The position numbers and the translations under genes are program-made. Source: Williamwhitmania sp035530955 (GTDB taxonomy: Bacteria; Bacteroidota; Bacteroidia; Bacteroidales; Williamwhitmaniaceae). Taken from it: 23,528 bases of DNA. The notes below the pieces were generated by a model. That model saw only the letters and a program-made list of their open reading frames with translations, was not told the DNA's origin and did no database searches. Below are positions 1-7,346 of this stretch, one piece after another (within the stretch, counting starts at the first letter, position 1; the number at the start of each line of letters is the position of its first letter). The stretch is taken from the NCBI GenBank assembly GCA_035530955.1, contig DATKTT010000103.1, positions 1 through 23,528 on the forward strand, read 5' to 3'.

Positions 1-97
1 CTCGCGAACATCTTCCCGTTAGGAAGCATGGTGCTCTGTGTTGCCCGGACTTTCCTCCATTTTTTCAAACAGCGGTGAAGCTGCTCTCTGGCAATTA
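1..97 (-). ncRNA. rnpB: RNase P RNA (5' part, runs off the left edge)
   Basis: This is the 5' portion of the catalytic RNA of RNase P, which matures tRNA 5' ends. On the minus strand the class A signature GAGGAAAGTCCGGGCAACA is read from about position 57 down to 39. It is followed by a small hairpin CTTCC-TAAC-GGGAAG that matches the P9 stem-loop, then the start of the downstream core. The 5' end is estimated at 95-100 from the distance to the P4 strand; the P1 partner strand lies outside the window. The stop codon of the DUF2027/Smr gene is only about a dozen bases upstream, so the promoter must lie inside that gene or the RNA is cut from a joint transcript. A weak -7-like TAATTTG lies just before the predicted 5' end. 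Confidence 0.9.
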
Positions 98-108
98 CAA
101 ATTAGAAA

Positions 109-1188
109 CTACTTTAACATTACTAAGGTTGCACCATAACCATATTCTTTGAATGATGCATCCTGATATCTCAACTTTGCATAGGTTGTATCCAGCAGCT
201 TTCTTAGTTCAAACTTCAGCTTGCCATTTCCAACTCCATGAATAAATACTATTCTTTTCACTTTTGACTTGATTGCTCCTTCTAAGGAGGTAGTGAACCG
301 TGCCAATTGGATATCCAAAATCTCTTTTGATGAGAGCGTTGAATAATCATCAACCAGTTCCTCAATGTGCAGATCAACCTCCTCCATCTCTGTAATCACA
401 ACCTTATTAGCATTGGATTGTGTCGTTGCCGATTTAGGTAGGAGCATTGCCTCTTTAATCTTCTCCGGTTCAGGAAATTCAACGGGATCCTTCTCAGTAA
501 GTTTCACCAACATCGCTTTTTCATCGAAAAAGTCATTCACTACATAAGCTCCTGGGCGCAACAATTTCACTGATGATATGCTGATATTAAACTGCTCAGC
601 TGGCTTTAATTTAAACTCCTTATTCTTAAAAAATAGGAGTTGAAAATTCAACGCAATGCCTTGTGGCAAATCAGTTTGTGAAACAACTCCAAGTAACAGT
701 TTCGTATCAGGTTCAAGCATTCCTGCACCCAAAGGCTGTAAGCGATTATTTGTCTCCGCCCTTGAAATAACATAATAGGCCCGATATGAACCATCATTTA
801 TCAAGAACATGCTCATCTTACCATCTGTTGGATGAACCGAATTTTCTGGAACAAGTGCCAACAATAGTGCAATACTTTCACCATCAGGATCCTTATCTCC
901 TTCTAATTGGGAAGAAGAGTTGCTTTCAGGTTCCACAATTTTGGAAACTGACAATGTTTCAGGCCTCCCTCCTTTGTTCAATAAGGATTCTTTTGTATCC
1001 GATATTGCATTTCGGTTATTTTGATTTTTATTGGTCTCATTGGAAAGAATAAGGTCACTAATTAGGCAAGGTAAATCGAATCCATCTTCGGTTTCAACCA
1101 GAACCTGATTGTTTCTCAATATCTTAACTACTGTTCCCTCTCCAACTTCGTTGAGAAACTTCACTCTCGCACCTACACTTAACTCCAT
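109..1188 (-). CDS. DUF2027 and Smr domain protein
   Basis: A 359-residue Bacteroidota-type protein that joins an N-terminal DUF2027 region to a C-terminal Smr domain. Residues 1-48 look like a small SH3-like beta barrel (GEGTVVKILRNNQVLVETEDG). Residues about 50-100 are a polar linker, about 105-230 form a beta-rich middle, and about 268-359 are the Smr domain. The two Smr signatures are visible: VDLH at 271-274 and HGVGNG at 317-322. Smr domains of MutS2 and related proteins bind or nick nucleic acids; stand-alone versions have been linked to DNA repair and to RNA cleavage during ribosome rescue. The substrate of this DUF2027 form is not known to me. The gene sits immediately upstream of rnpB on the same strand and is divergent from queA. 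The ATG at 1188 gives the full barrel. Confidence 0.85.
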   Translation of the reverse strand: MELSVGARVKFLNEVGEGTVVKILRNNQVLVETEDGFDLPCLISDLILSNETNKNQNNRNAISDTKESLLNKGGRPETLSVSKIVEPESNSSSQLEGDKDPDGESIALLLALVPENSVHPTDGKMSMFLINDGSYRAYYVISRAETNNRLQPLGAGMLEPDTKLLLGVVSQTDLPQGIALNFQLLFFKNKEFKLKPAEQFNISISSVKLLRPGAYVVNDFFDEKAMLVKLTEKDPVEFPEPEKIKEAMLLPKSATTQSNANKVVITEMEEVDLHIEELVDDYSTLSSKEILDIQLARFTTSLEGAIKSKVKRIVFIHGVGNGKLKFELRKLLDTTYAKLRYQDASFKEYGYGATLVMLK

Positions 1189-1225
1189 GATATTTTCCCT
1201 TCGTGTTTACAACTTCTTAAGTTTG

Positions 1226-1233
1226 CAAAAATA
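1226..1233 (-). promoter_or_regulatory. Putative -7 promoter element of the DUF2027/Smr gene
   Basis: On the minus strand this reads TATTTTTG followed by CAA, a full match to the Bacteroidota -7 consensus TAnnTTTG. The same 12-base stretch CTATTTTTGCAA occurs in the promoter of the V-ATPase operon near 12037. A TTTG lies 15 bases upstream, shorter than the usual 19-21, so the -33 element is uncertain. Expected transcription start is near 1219, about 30 bases before the ATG. Confidence 0.45.
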
Positions 1234-1235
1234 GT

Positions 1236-1243
1236 TAATTTTG
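1236..1243 (+). promoter_or_regulatory. Putative -7 promoter element of queA
   Basis: TAATTTTG fits TAnnTTTG on the plus strand and lies back to back with the minus-strand -7 box two bases away. No clear TTG is present at -33. If it is used, transcription starts near 1250, which would exclude the TTG codon at 1241 as the queA start. Confidence 0.35.
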
Positions 1244-1282
1244 CTCCACAAAAAATGTATTATTCCTATTATACCCAAACAC

Positions 1283-2503
1283 GTGCAATTTATTCCTGTT
1301 GACATTGACAATTACACCTATCAACTACCTGAATCACGAATTGCAAAATTCCCAGTTGATGATAGAGATAAATCTAAGCTGCTCATCTACAAAGGTGGAA
1401 ATATTGAAGATGACCAATTTGCTAACATACCGAACCTACTTAAACAAAAGGTATTTATCTTTAATAACACAAAGGTCATTAAAGCACGGCTTCTCTTTAA
1501 ACGCGCAACAGGCGCTACCATTGAGGTATTCTGCCTTGAGCCAATTCAGCCTGTTGACTATCAGGAGATGTTTGGCTCCACAAAGCCAGTTGCATGGAAG
1601 TGCATCGTTGGAAATCTCAAGAAGTGGAAGGAGGAAACACTATCAATGCCGCTAACTATCGGCCATGATACCATTAAACTTGAGGTTTGTAAGGAAGAAA
1701 CTCTTCCAGAAGGGCTAATTATCCGATTTTCGTGGGATAACATCAATGTAAGTTTTGGACAGGTTCTTGAAGCAGCAGGTGCCATTCCAATACCACCTTA
1801 CCTAAACAGAAAGGAAGAAACGATTGATGAGACGAGGTATCAAACTGTATATTCAAAATGGGAAGGTTCCGTTGCTGCACCTACAGCAGGACTGCACTTT
1901 ACTGAATCGGTTATTCAACGGCTTAAACAGAGTGGCTCTCAAATGGTTGAGTTGACACTTCATGTTGGTGCTGGAACGTTTAAACCAGTGAAAGCGAGTT
2001 CGATTAGCGAGCACACCATGCATAGTGAGCACTTTTCGGTACCCCTTGAATCATTGGAGGTGATTAAGAAGAGCATAGGGGATATTATAGCTGTTGGAAC
2101 TACTTCGGTTAGAACACTTGAGTCCCTATACTGGATCGGGGTAGGCATGATAAATAGTGCAGGCAACAACCGTTCCTTTCACCTCAAACAGTGGGATGCA
2201 TATCAACTTGTGGATACTATTCCGGCGGCTACAGCAATTGATGAGCTAATCTCATTTTGTAAATCCGAGGGTATTACCCATTTTGATGGTTCAACTCAAA
2301 TAATGATCTCACCAGGTTATAAATTTCGTTTGATCAATGGTATGATAACCAATTTTCACCAGCCACGTAGTACCTTACTGTTGCTTATCTCAGCATTTAT
2401 TGGAGATGATTGGAAAAAGGTATATCAGCATGCAATGGATAATGGCTATAGGTTCTTGAGCTATGGTGATTCTTCGTTGCTCCTTCCAGCCAGTGTCGAA
2501 TGA
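1283..2503 (+). CDS. queA: S-adenosylmethionine:tRNA ribosyltransferase-isomerase (QueA)
   Basis: QueA moves the ribosyl group of S-adenosylmethionine onto the preQ1 base at position 34 of GUN-anticodon tRNAs and isomerises it to epoxyqueuosine, the penultimate step of queuosine synthesis. Family blocks are all visible in order: FNNTKVIKARL, PPYLNR, GSVAAPTAGLHFT, LHVGAGTFKPV, MHSEHFSV, AVGTTSVRTLES, TNFHQPRSTLLLLISAF and GYRFLSYGDSSLL. The chosen GTG start gives 406 residues beginning VQFIPVDIDNYTYQLP, which fits the family N terminus. An in-frame TTG at 1241 would add 14 residues but overlaps a candidate -7 box. At about 400 residues it is longer than the E. coli enzyme (about 356), partly because of an insertion around residues 85-110 that is common in Bacteroidota. 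ygiQ follows 80 bases downstream on the same strand. Confidence 0.95.
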   Translation: MQFIPVDIDNYTYQLPESRIAKFPVDDRDKSKLLIYKGGNIEDDQFANIPNLLKQKVFIFNNTKVIKARLLFKRATGATIEVFCLEPIQPVDYQEMFGSTKPVAWKCIVGNLKKWKEETLSMPLTIGHDTIKLEVCKEETLPEGLIIRFSWDNINVSFGQVLEAAGAIPIPPYLNRKEETIDETRYQTVYSKWEGSVAAPTAGLHFTESVIQRLKQSGSQMVELTLHVGAGTFKPVKASSISEHTMHSEHFSVPLESLEVIKKSIGDIIAVGTTSVRTLESLYWIGVGMINSAGNNRSFHLKQWDAYQLVDTIPAATAIDELISFCKSEGITHFDGSTQIMISPGYKFRLINGMITNFHQPRSTLLLLISAFIGDDWKKVYQHAMDNGYRFLSYGDSSLLLPASVE

Positions 2504-2583
2504 TATTAATTATAACGGACATACCCTCAATTCGCAACACATTACAGGCTGGTTCATAGTTATTTGTAAAATAAATTAGCATT

Positions 2584-4380
2584 ATGGTTAATATTAGCAA
2601 AACAATGTGGCTACCCACATCTAAAAAGGAGATTGAATCGCTCGGGTGGGAACAACCTGACGTTATTCTATTCTCTGGCGATGCTTATGTTGACCATCCT
2701 TCGTTTGGCATTGCAGCAATAGGCCGAATTCTTGAGCATGCTGGTTTTAAGGTTGCCATTGTTCCCCAACCAAACTGGAGGGACGACCTTCGTGATTTTA
2801 AAAAACTTGGGCCACCACGCCTTTTCTTTGGAATTTCCTCGGGGGCCATGGACTCCATGGTCAACCATTACACTGCCAACAAACGCATCCGAAGCAATGA
2901 TGCCTACACACCAAATGGTCAAGCTGGCTTTCGGCCCGACTATGCGGTATCCATTTACAGCAACATACTTAAGCAAATCTACCCTGAAATACCAGTCGTC
3001 ATTGGCGGAATAGAATCTTCACTTCGACGACTTACACACTATGACTACTGGTCAGACTCCTTGATGCCATCCATTCTCTATCAGTCCAAGGCCAACATGT
3101 TGGTTTATGGAATGGGGGAAAAAGCTATTGTGCAAATTGCAAGATTACTAGATGCGGGTACCCCTATTGAATCAATCACCGCTATTCCTCAAACTGCCTT
3201 TATCTCAGCAGAGGAATCCAAAGGTGATAACTATGTTAAGCTCCACTCCTTCACGGAATGTATTGAGAGTAAAACTAAGTTCGGGCAAAATTTTGCTCTC
3301 TTTGAAACAGAGTCTAATAGAGTTTCTCCAAGCAACTTGATTGAAGAAGGACCTGACGGTTTTGTTGTTGTGAATGCTCCATTCCCAATAACTACAACAG
3401 AGGAGTTGGACTCCTATCACAATCTTCCTTTCACCTACCTGCCTCACCCCCGCTATGATGGAAAGGGAGCGATTCCGGCATACGAGATGATAAAAACATC
3501 AATTAATATACATCGCGGATGCTTTGGTGGTTGTTCTTTTTGTACTATTTCGGCTCATCAAGGAAAGTTTGTTACAAGTAGATCACAGAAATCTATCATT
3601 GATGAAATAAACAAGATTAAGGAGTTGCCCGATTTCAAGGGATACCTTTCTGATCTTGGTGGACCATCGGCCAACATGTACATGATGAAGGGAAGGGACC
3701 TAGCCCAATGTGAAAAGTGTCGACGCCCCTCCTGCATCTTCCCAAAAATCTGCAAGAACCTGAATACCTCCCATCGTCCACTCCTCGATCTCTACCACAA
3801 CGTTTCAAAAATTGCAGGCATAAAAAAAGCATTCATTGGCAGCGGAATACGTTACGATCTTTTCTTAACTGACGGGGTTGGTGATCCATCTGAAAATTAT
3901 GAATACTTGAAGGAGGTAATTCTGCATCACACCTCCGGACGGTTAAAGGTGGCTCCTGAGCACACCGCCACTTCGGTATTAAAAAGAATGCGAAAGCCGG
4001 AATTTGGACTTTTTGAGAAGTTGGATAAGGAGTTTAATAGAATCAATCGTTCAGCCGGGGTAAACTTTCAGCTAATACCATACTTTATTTCAAGTCATCC
4101 GGGGTCCACAGAACAAGAGATGAAGCAGCTCGCTGATTCCACACGAAGTCTTAACTTCAAACTTGAGCAGGTTCAGGATTTTACGCCTACGCCCATGACC
4201 TTATCGTCAACAATATTCTATACGGGAGTTGATCCCTACACGGGCGAAAAAGTTTTTGTAGCTAGAAGTCAGGAGGAAAAGCTACGACAACGGGACTACT
4301 TTTTTTGGTATAAGAAACCAGAGACAGGTAGATCAATAAAACCTAGCAATACGATTAAGAATAGGTACAAAAAAAGATAG
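2584..4380 (+). CDS. ygiQ: YgiQ family radical SAM protein (UPF0313)
   Basis: A 598-residue member of the YgiQ radical SAM family, whose reaction is unknown. An N-terminal Rossmann-like, B12-binding-type region (about 20-200, with GDAYVDHPSFG at 32-42 and GGIESSLRRL at 141-150) precedes the radical SAM core. The 4Fe-4S motif CFGGCSFC (C313, C317, C320) follows the typical CxxxCxxC pattern. A second Cys set lies at C376, C379, C384 and C390, followed by HRPL, as is usual for this family; it may hold another metal centre. Length matches the family. ATG 2584 is used, but the internal ATG at 2605 (MWLPTSKKEIESLGW) aligns well with typical family starts and is equally plausible. It probably shares a transcript with queA. 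The last codons (AAA AAA AGA TAG) also form part of the opposing operon's terminator. Confidence 0.93.
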   Translation: MVNISKTMWLPTSKKEIESLGWEQPDVILFSGDAYVDHPSFGIAAIGRILEHAGFKVAIVPQPNWRDDLRDFKKLGPPRLFFGISSGAMDSMVNHYTANKRIRSNDAYTPNGQAGFRPDYAVSIYSNILKQIYPEIPVVIGGIESSLRRLTHYDYWSDSLMPSILYQSKANMLVYGMGEKAIVQIARLLDAGTPIESITAIPQTAFISAEESKGDNYVKLHSFTECIESKTKFGQNFALFETESNRVSPSNLIEEGPDGFVVVNAPFPITTTEELDSYHNLPFTYLPHPRYDGKGAIPAYEMIKTSINIHRGCFGGCSFCTISAHQGKFVTSRSQKSIIDEINKIKELPDFKGYLSDLGGPSANMYMMKGRDLAQCEKCRRPSCIFPKICKNLNTSHRPLLDLYHNVSKIAGIKKAFIGSGIRYDLFLTDGVGDPSENYEYLKEVILHHTSGRLKVAPEHTATSVLKRMRKPEFGLFEKLDKEFNRINRSAGVNFQLIPYFISSHPGSTEQEMKQLADSTRSLNFKLEQVQDFTPTPMTLSSTIFYTGVDPYTGEKVFVARSQEEKLRQRDYFFWYKKPETGRSIKPSNTIKNRYKKR

Positions 4381-4403
4381 AAGAGGTTTAAAACTCTTCT
4401 ATC
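4369..4403 (-). terminator. Intrinsic terminator of the V-ATPase operon
   Basis: A perfect 10-base-pair stem (4376-4385 with 4394-4403, GATAGAAGAG/CTCTTCTATC) has an 8-base loop. On the minus strand it is followed by seven T residues (A7 at 4369-4375 on the plus strand). It lies 22 bases past the atpK stop codon. The stem contains the ygiQ stop codon and the T tract is ygiQ coding sequence. Read on the plus strand the hairpin lacks a good T tract, so it is a weaker terminator for ygiQ. Confidence 0.85.
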
Positions 4404-4425
4404 TTCAGGAAGTTATACCTTCTGT

Positions 4426-4881
4426 TTATGCGGCGCCTAATGAGGTTCCGATAAGGAATACAGCAGCAAGTGAAATAATGGCATACAGTTCAGGGAATAC
4501 AGCAAGAATAAGTGTGTTACCAAATACCTTGTGTCCATTACCAATAGCAGTAATACCATTTGCACAAACCTGGCCTTGACGAATTGCCGAAATTAGACCA
4601 ACAGTGCCCATTGCCAACCCCGCACCAAATATAGCGGCGGCTTGAAACCACGTAATGGAAGGTACGAGAAAATTTTTCAACATAAAGTAGCCAGTAAAGC
4701 CATAAAGCCCCTGCGTTCCAGGAAGAGCGCTTAAAACAAGAAAATTACCAAAAGCGCTACTCTCCTTTTTGAGTGCTCCAATGGATGCACTTCCAGTAAT
4801 AGTTACCCCAAGGGAACTACCTACTCCCGAAAGAATGACCATAAGTGCAATTCCGATGTAAGCAAAAATGATTGGTCCCAT
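4426..4881 (-). CDS. atpK: V/A-type ATPase subunit K (rotor ring proteolipid)
   Basis: A 151-residue, four-helix proteolipid built from two duplicated hairpins. Copies form the membrane ring that carries ions as it rotates against subunit I. The first hairpin contains LPGTQGLYGF (residues 53-62) and the second contains IRQGQVCANGI (100-110) and PELYAI (130-135). Compared with the Na+-bound ring of Enterococcus hirae NtpK (L61, T64, Q65, Q110, E139), the equivalents L53, T56, Q57, Q102 and E131 are all conserved. This points to Na+ rather than H+ as coupling ion, an inference from the ligand set. It is the last gene of the operon, 33 bases after atpI and just before the terminator. Confidence 0.95.
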   Translation of the reverse strand: MGPIIFAYIGIALMVILSGVGSSLGVTITGSASIGALKKESSAFGNFLVLSALPGTQGLYGFTGYFMLKNFLVPSITWFQAAAIFGAGLAMGTVGLISAIRQGQVCANGITAIGNGHKVFGNTLILAVFPELYAIISLAAVFLIGTSLGAA

Positions 4882-4914
4882 AATTATTAGTTATAAAAGT
4901 TAACGTTTAATAGG

Positions 4915-6711
4915 TTAATTGTTCTTTTTAAAAGGATTGTAAAGCGTACCACCCCCAGTAAAGTTGGCGTTTTTATAGAACTCCACAAAAGTAAGACGCA
5001 TTGGATGCACGAGTGCACCAAGCCCTCCCATGAAAAGGTTTATTGAATGCCCAACTACTAAAATTAAAACAATGACGATTTGCTTTACAATAATAATATC
5101 GGGAGCCATACCGAAGGCAAGGCTGTTATACACACCTCCCAAAATTGCTCCCGAAAGAGAGAGTGCAAACAATCGAATGTAGGAAAGGACATCACCTAAC
5201 AAACCAGTAGCCATGTTGTAGCTATCCCAAATTCCCAATCCAAAATTGAGAAATGGATTTTTGCCAGGGCTATTGAAGAAAAAGATGGCAATCCCTGTAA
5301 CAGCTGCCACAATTAGGTGAAGATTTCCCCAAGGCTTGAGCATCGGAACAATACCTCCCAATGCATAGCATGCCGCTGTAAATGAAATAAAAACGAACCA
5401 TCCAATTGTAGAAACAGCATACCACCAGTTATGCTGCTTGGCAAGATTAAAGGCTTTGATGGCCATGCCAAACAAAATCTGAACTGCCCCAACCATCAAT
5501 GCTAAGCGAAACAACTTTTGCGAATCGAGCATAATGTTATGCAGGCTGCTGGCCCATCCCAAGTTAAGTTTTAAAAGGTCAACACCAAATAGGGTGCCTG
5601 TGATAACACCAAAAATTATGGTTGCTAAACCAAGCCACTGTATGAGCGACATTATGGGCCTTAAGTCAGCCTTAACCCTGGATTTTAAAATGGTAGCTGC
5701 TAATATTAATATTACGCCATACCCAGCATCGGCCAAACAAAAGCCGAAGAACATCATAAAGAAGGGAGCAAAGAAGGAAGTTAGGTCTATTTCATTATAG
5801 ACAGGCAATGAGAATAGAGCACCAATTGGTTCGAATAACTTTGCGAAGCGATTATTCTTCAACAATATTGGGGGATTATCTTCAACTTTTCCTTCCTCAG
5901 CAAGATAGTATACTCCATTTGCTTCGGCAAATTCCTCTATTACTTTCCTTTGCTCAGTTGGTGCCCATCCCTCTAGCAACATAACTTTCTCATCGGCTTC
6001 AAGAAGGGTGTCATCCCAAACCTTTTGAATAACTAAAGAATTCTGGACTTTCGCCATTTCCTTCTCGAGCAATTCCTTTTGACTAGCCATGGAACTATAC
6101 TCAGTCACAATGTGATCCAGCTGTTGCCGGATGAGAGCTAACTCTTCCGTTTTTTCAGAAAATGAAGCAACGGGAGGTTTCATCTCGATGGCCTCATGAA
6201 TTATGGCATCACCCTCCTGATAAACGGCGACAAAGTACACGGTGCCTTCGATGCGAGCAATTTCCTCAATTGGAAACTCCCGAAACCAATCGGAATTAAA
6301 ACGCTTTTCTGCAATAGAGTAATACTTCAATGTGAGACCAAGAGAGGTAAGCCTATTGAGATCGGAGGCAGAAAAATCGCCCCACGGACGAACATCCTTC
6401 AGCTCCTTTTCAACTCTTTTTTCTTGGTTTTCAAGTTGCTCATTCTCCTTGCGAATTGCGGTTAACCTTACCAGAAAGTCGTCGAGTGAAAACTCCTTCA
6501 AATTATTTTGTACCGAAGCTTGTTTACCCTCCAAGAAAGAGATTGCACCTTTAAGCTGGGCAATCAAATCTAGAAAGTTCTTCTCCTTCTCGCCAATATG
6601 CTGGTGCTTTTCCGACACATGTATCAACCCCATATTTTGGAGGTTCTCCAAAAAATTCGGATACTCTTGGTGGTATACCAGAAAAGCAAATTTGGTCATC
6701 GGGATAATCAT
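4915..6711 (-). CDS. atpI: V/A-type ATPase subunit I (stator membrane subunit)
   Basis: A 598-residue subunit, equivalent to the eukaryotic a subunit, that forms the ion half-channels beside the K ring. The N-terminal half (about 1-300) is soluble and coiled-coil rich and holds the peripheral stalk. The C-terminal half has about seven or eight membrane helices, starting near FFAPFFMMFFGFCLADAGYG. The two arginines that face the rotor glutamate are visible: R513 in SYIRLFALSL and R572 in HPMRLTFVEFY, with the glycine-rich tail GGGTLYNPF. Its ATG overlaps the atpD stop codon (ATGA), indicating translational coupling. Confidence 0.95.
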   Translation of the reverse strand: MIIPMTKFAFLVYHQEYPNFLENLQNMGLIHVSEKHQHIGEKEKNFLDLIAQLKGAISFLEGKQASVQNNLKEFSLDDFLVRLTAIRKENEQLENQEKRVEKELKDVRPWGDFSASDLNRLTSLGLTLKYYSIAEKRFNSDWFREFPIEEIARIEGTVYFVAVYQEGDAIIHEAIEMKPPVASFSEKTEELALIRQQLDHIVTEYSSMASQKELLEKEMAKVQNSLVIQKVWDDTLLEADEKVMLLEGWAPTEQRKVIEEFAEANGVYYLAEEGKVEDNPPILLKNNRFAKLFEPIGALFSLPVYNEIDLTSFFAPFFMMFFGFCLADAGYGVILILAATILKSRVKADLRPIMSLIQWLGLATIIFGVITGTLFGVDLLKLNLGWASSLHNIMLDSQKLFRLALMVGAVQILFGMAIKAFNLAKQHNWWYAVSTIGWFVFISFTAACYALGGIVPMLKPWGNLHLIVAAVTGIAIFFFNSPGKNPFLNFGLGIWDSYNMATGLLGDVLSYIRLFALSLSGAILGGVYNSLAFGMAPDIIIVKQIVIVLILVVGHSINLFMGGLGALVHPMRLTFVEFYKNANFTGGGTLYNPFKKNN

Positions 6712-7310
6712 TGCTCGTCCTCCACAATCTCGTAACGTTTCTTAACAATCTTTTGAGCCGATTTAGAAAGGTTTTCTTCATCTTCAAGAAAACGCTTTAT
6801 CTTGCGAATAGCCTCTTCATACCCGGGGATCTGAACCTTCTCATACAGGTTTACCTTCTGAGTTGTTTTCTTTCGGGCAAAGTCAAGTAGCTTCATTTTC
6901 TCAAGGTAAAACTCTCTCTCAATGCCAATGTAGGCTAAATCTTGTAATATTTTTATTCCATCAGTGAACCAGAATGGTTTGGAAAAAACATTAAACTCCT
7001 TCACCGTAAAGATAACATCCTCAAGAATTGGAATTTTAACACCTGCAATTTTAACAACCCTAAGGTTAACGTCCTCAACCGTAATCAATCCTGGCTCAAA
7101 CTCACCCCACAAGCCAACCATAAAGTCATATTCAGCCATTTTTCGGATCAACTTGTTGCTCAGATCCTCGGCAATTGTCTTGGCTTTTTTTACTTCAAGG
7201 CGGAGGGCCGATTCCTTATTTTTAATGGTAGGAAGAGCCCTTACCCTGATTTTAAGTTGCTTGTTAAGGTCGTTAAGTGAAGTTTTATTAAACTGAAACT
7301 TTATTGCCAT
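6708..7310 (-). CDS. atpD: V/A-type ATPase subunit D (central rotor shaft)
   Basis: A 200-residue subunit that forms the antiparallel coiled-coil axle inside the A3B3 head and transmits rotation to the K ring. The N-terminal helix begins FQFNKTSLNDLNKQLKIRV and the C-terminal helix ends in charged heptads (about 150-196), as in the family. Length is normal (about 200-210). The middle VKIAGVKIPILEDV segment matches the conserved hairpin base. It lies 36 bases after atpB and overlaps atpI by four bases. No separate subunit F gene, the usual partner of D, is found in the operon. Confidence 0.93.
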   Translation of the reverse strand: MAIKFQFNKTSLNDLNKQLKIRVRALPTIKNKESALRLEVKKAKTIAEDLSNKLIRKMAEYDFMVGLWGEFEPGLITVEDVNLRVVKIAGVKIPILEDVIFTVKEFNVFSKPFWFTDGIKILQDLAYIGIEREFYLEKMKLLDFARKKTTQKVNLYEKVQIPGYEEAIRKIKRFLEDEENLSKSAQKIVKKRYEIVEDEQ

Positions 7311-7346
7311 AGCAATTAATTTGTGAGGTTAATAAACCCAGCACGG

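Noticed and set aside
1241..1282. Upstream TTG start for queA
   Set aside because: It overlaps a candidate -7 promoter box and adds residues not expected for the family; GTG at 1283 fits the QueA N terminus better.
6332..6745. 137-residue plus-strand open frame across the atpI/atpD junction
   Set aside because: It is antisense to two well-defined ATPase genes and has a Ser/Phe-rich random composition.
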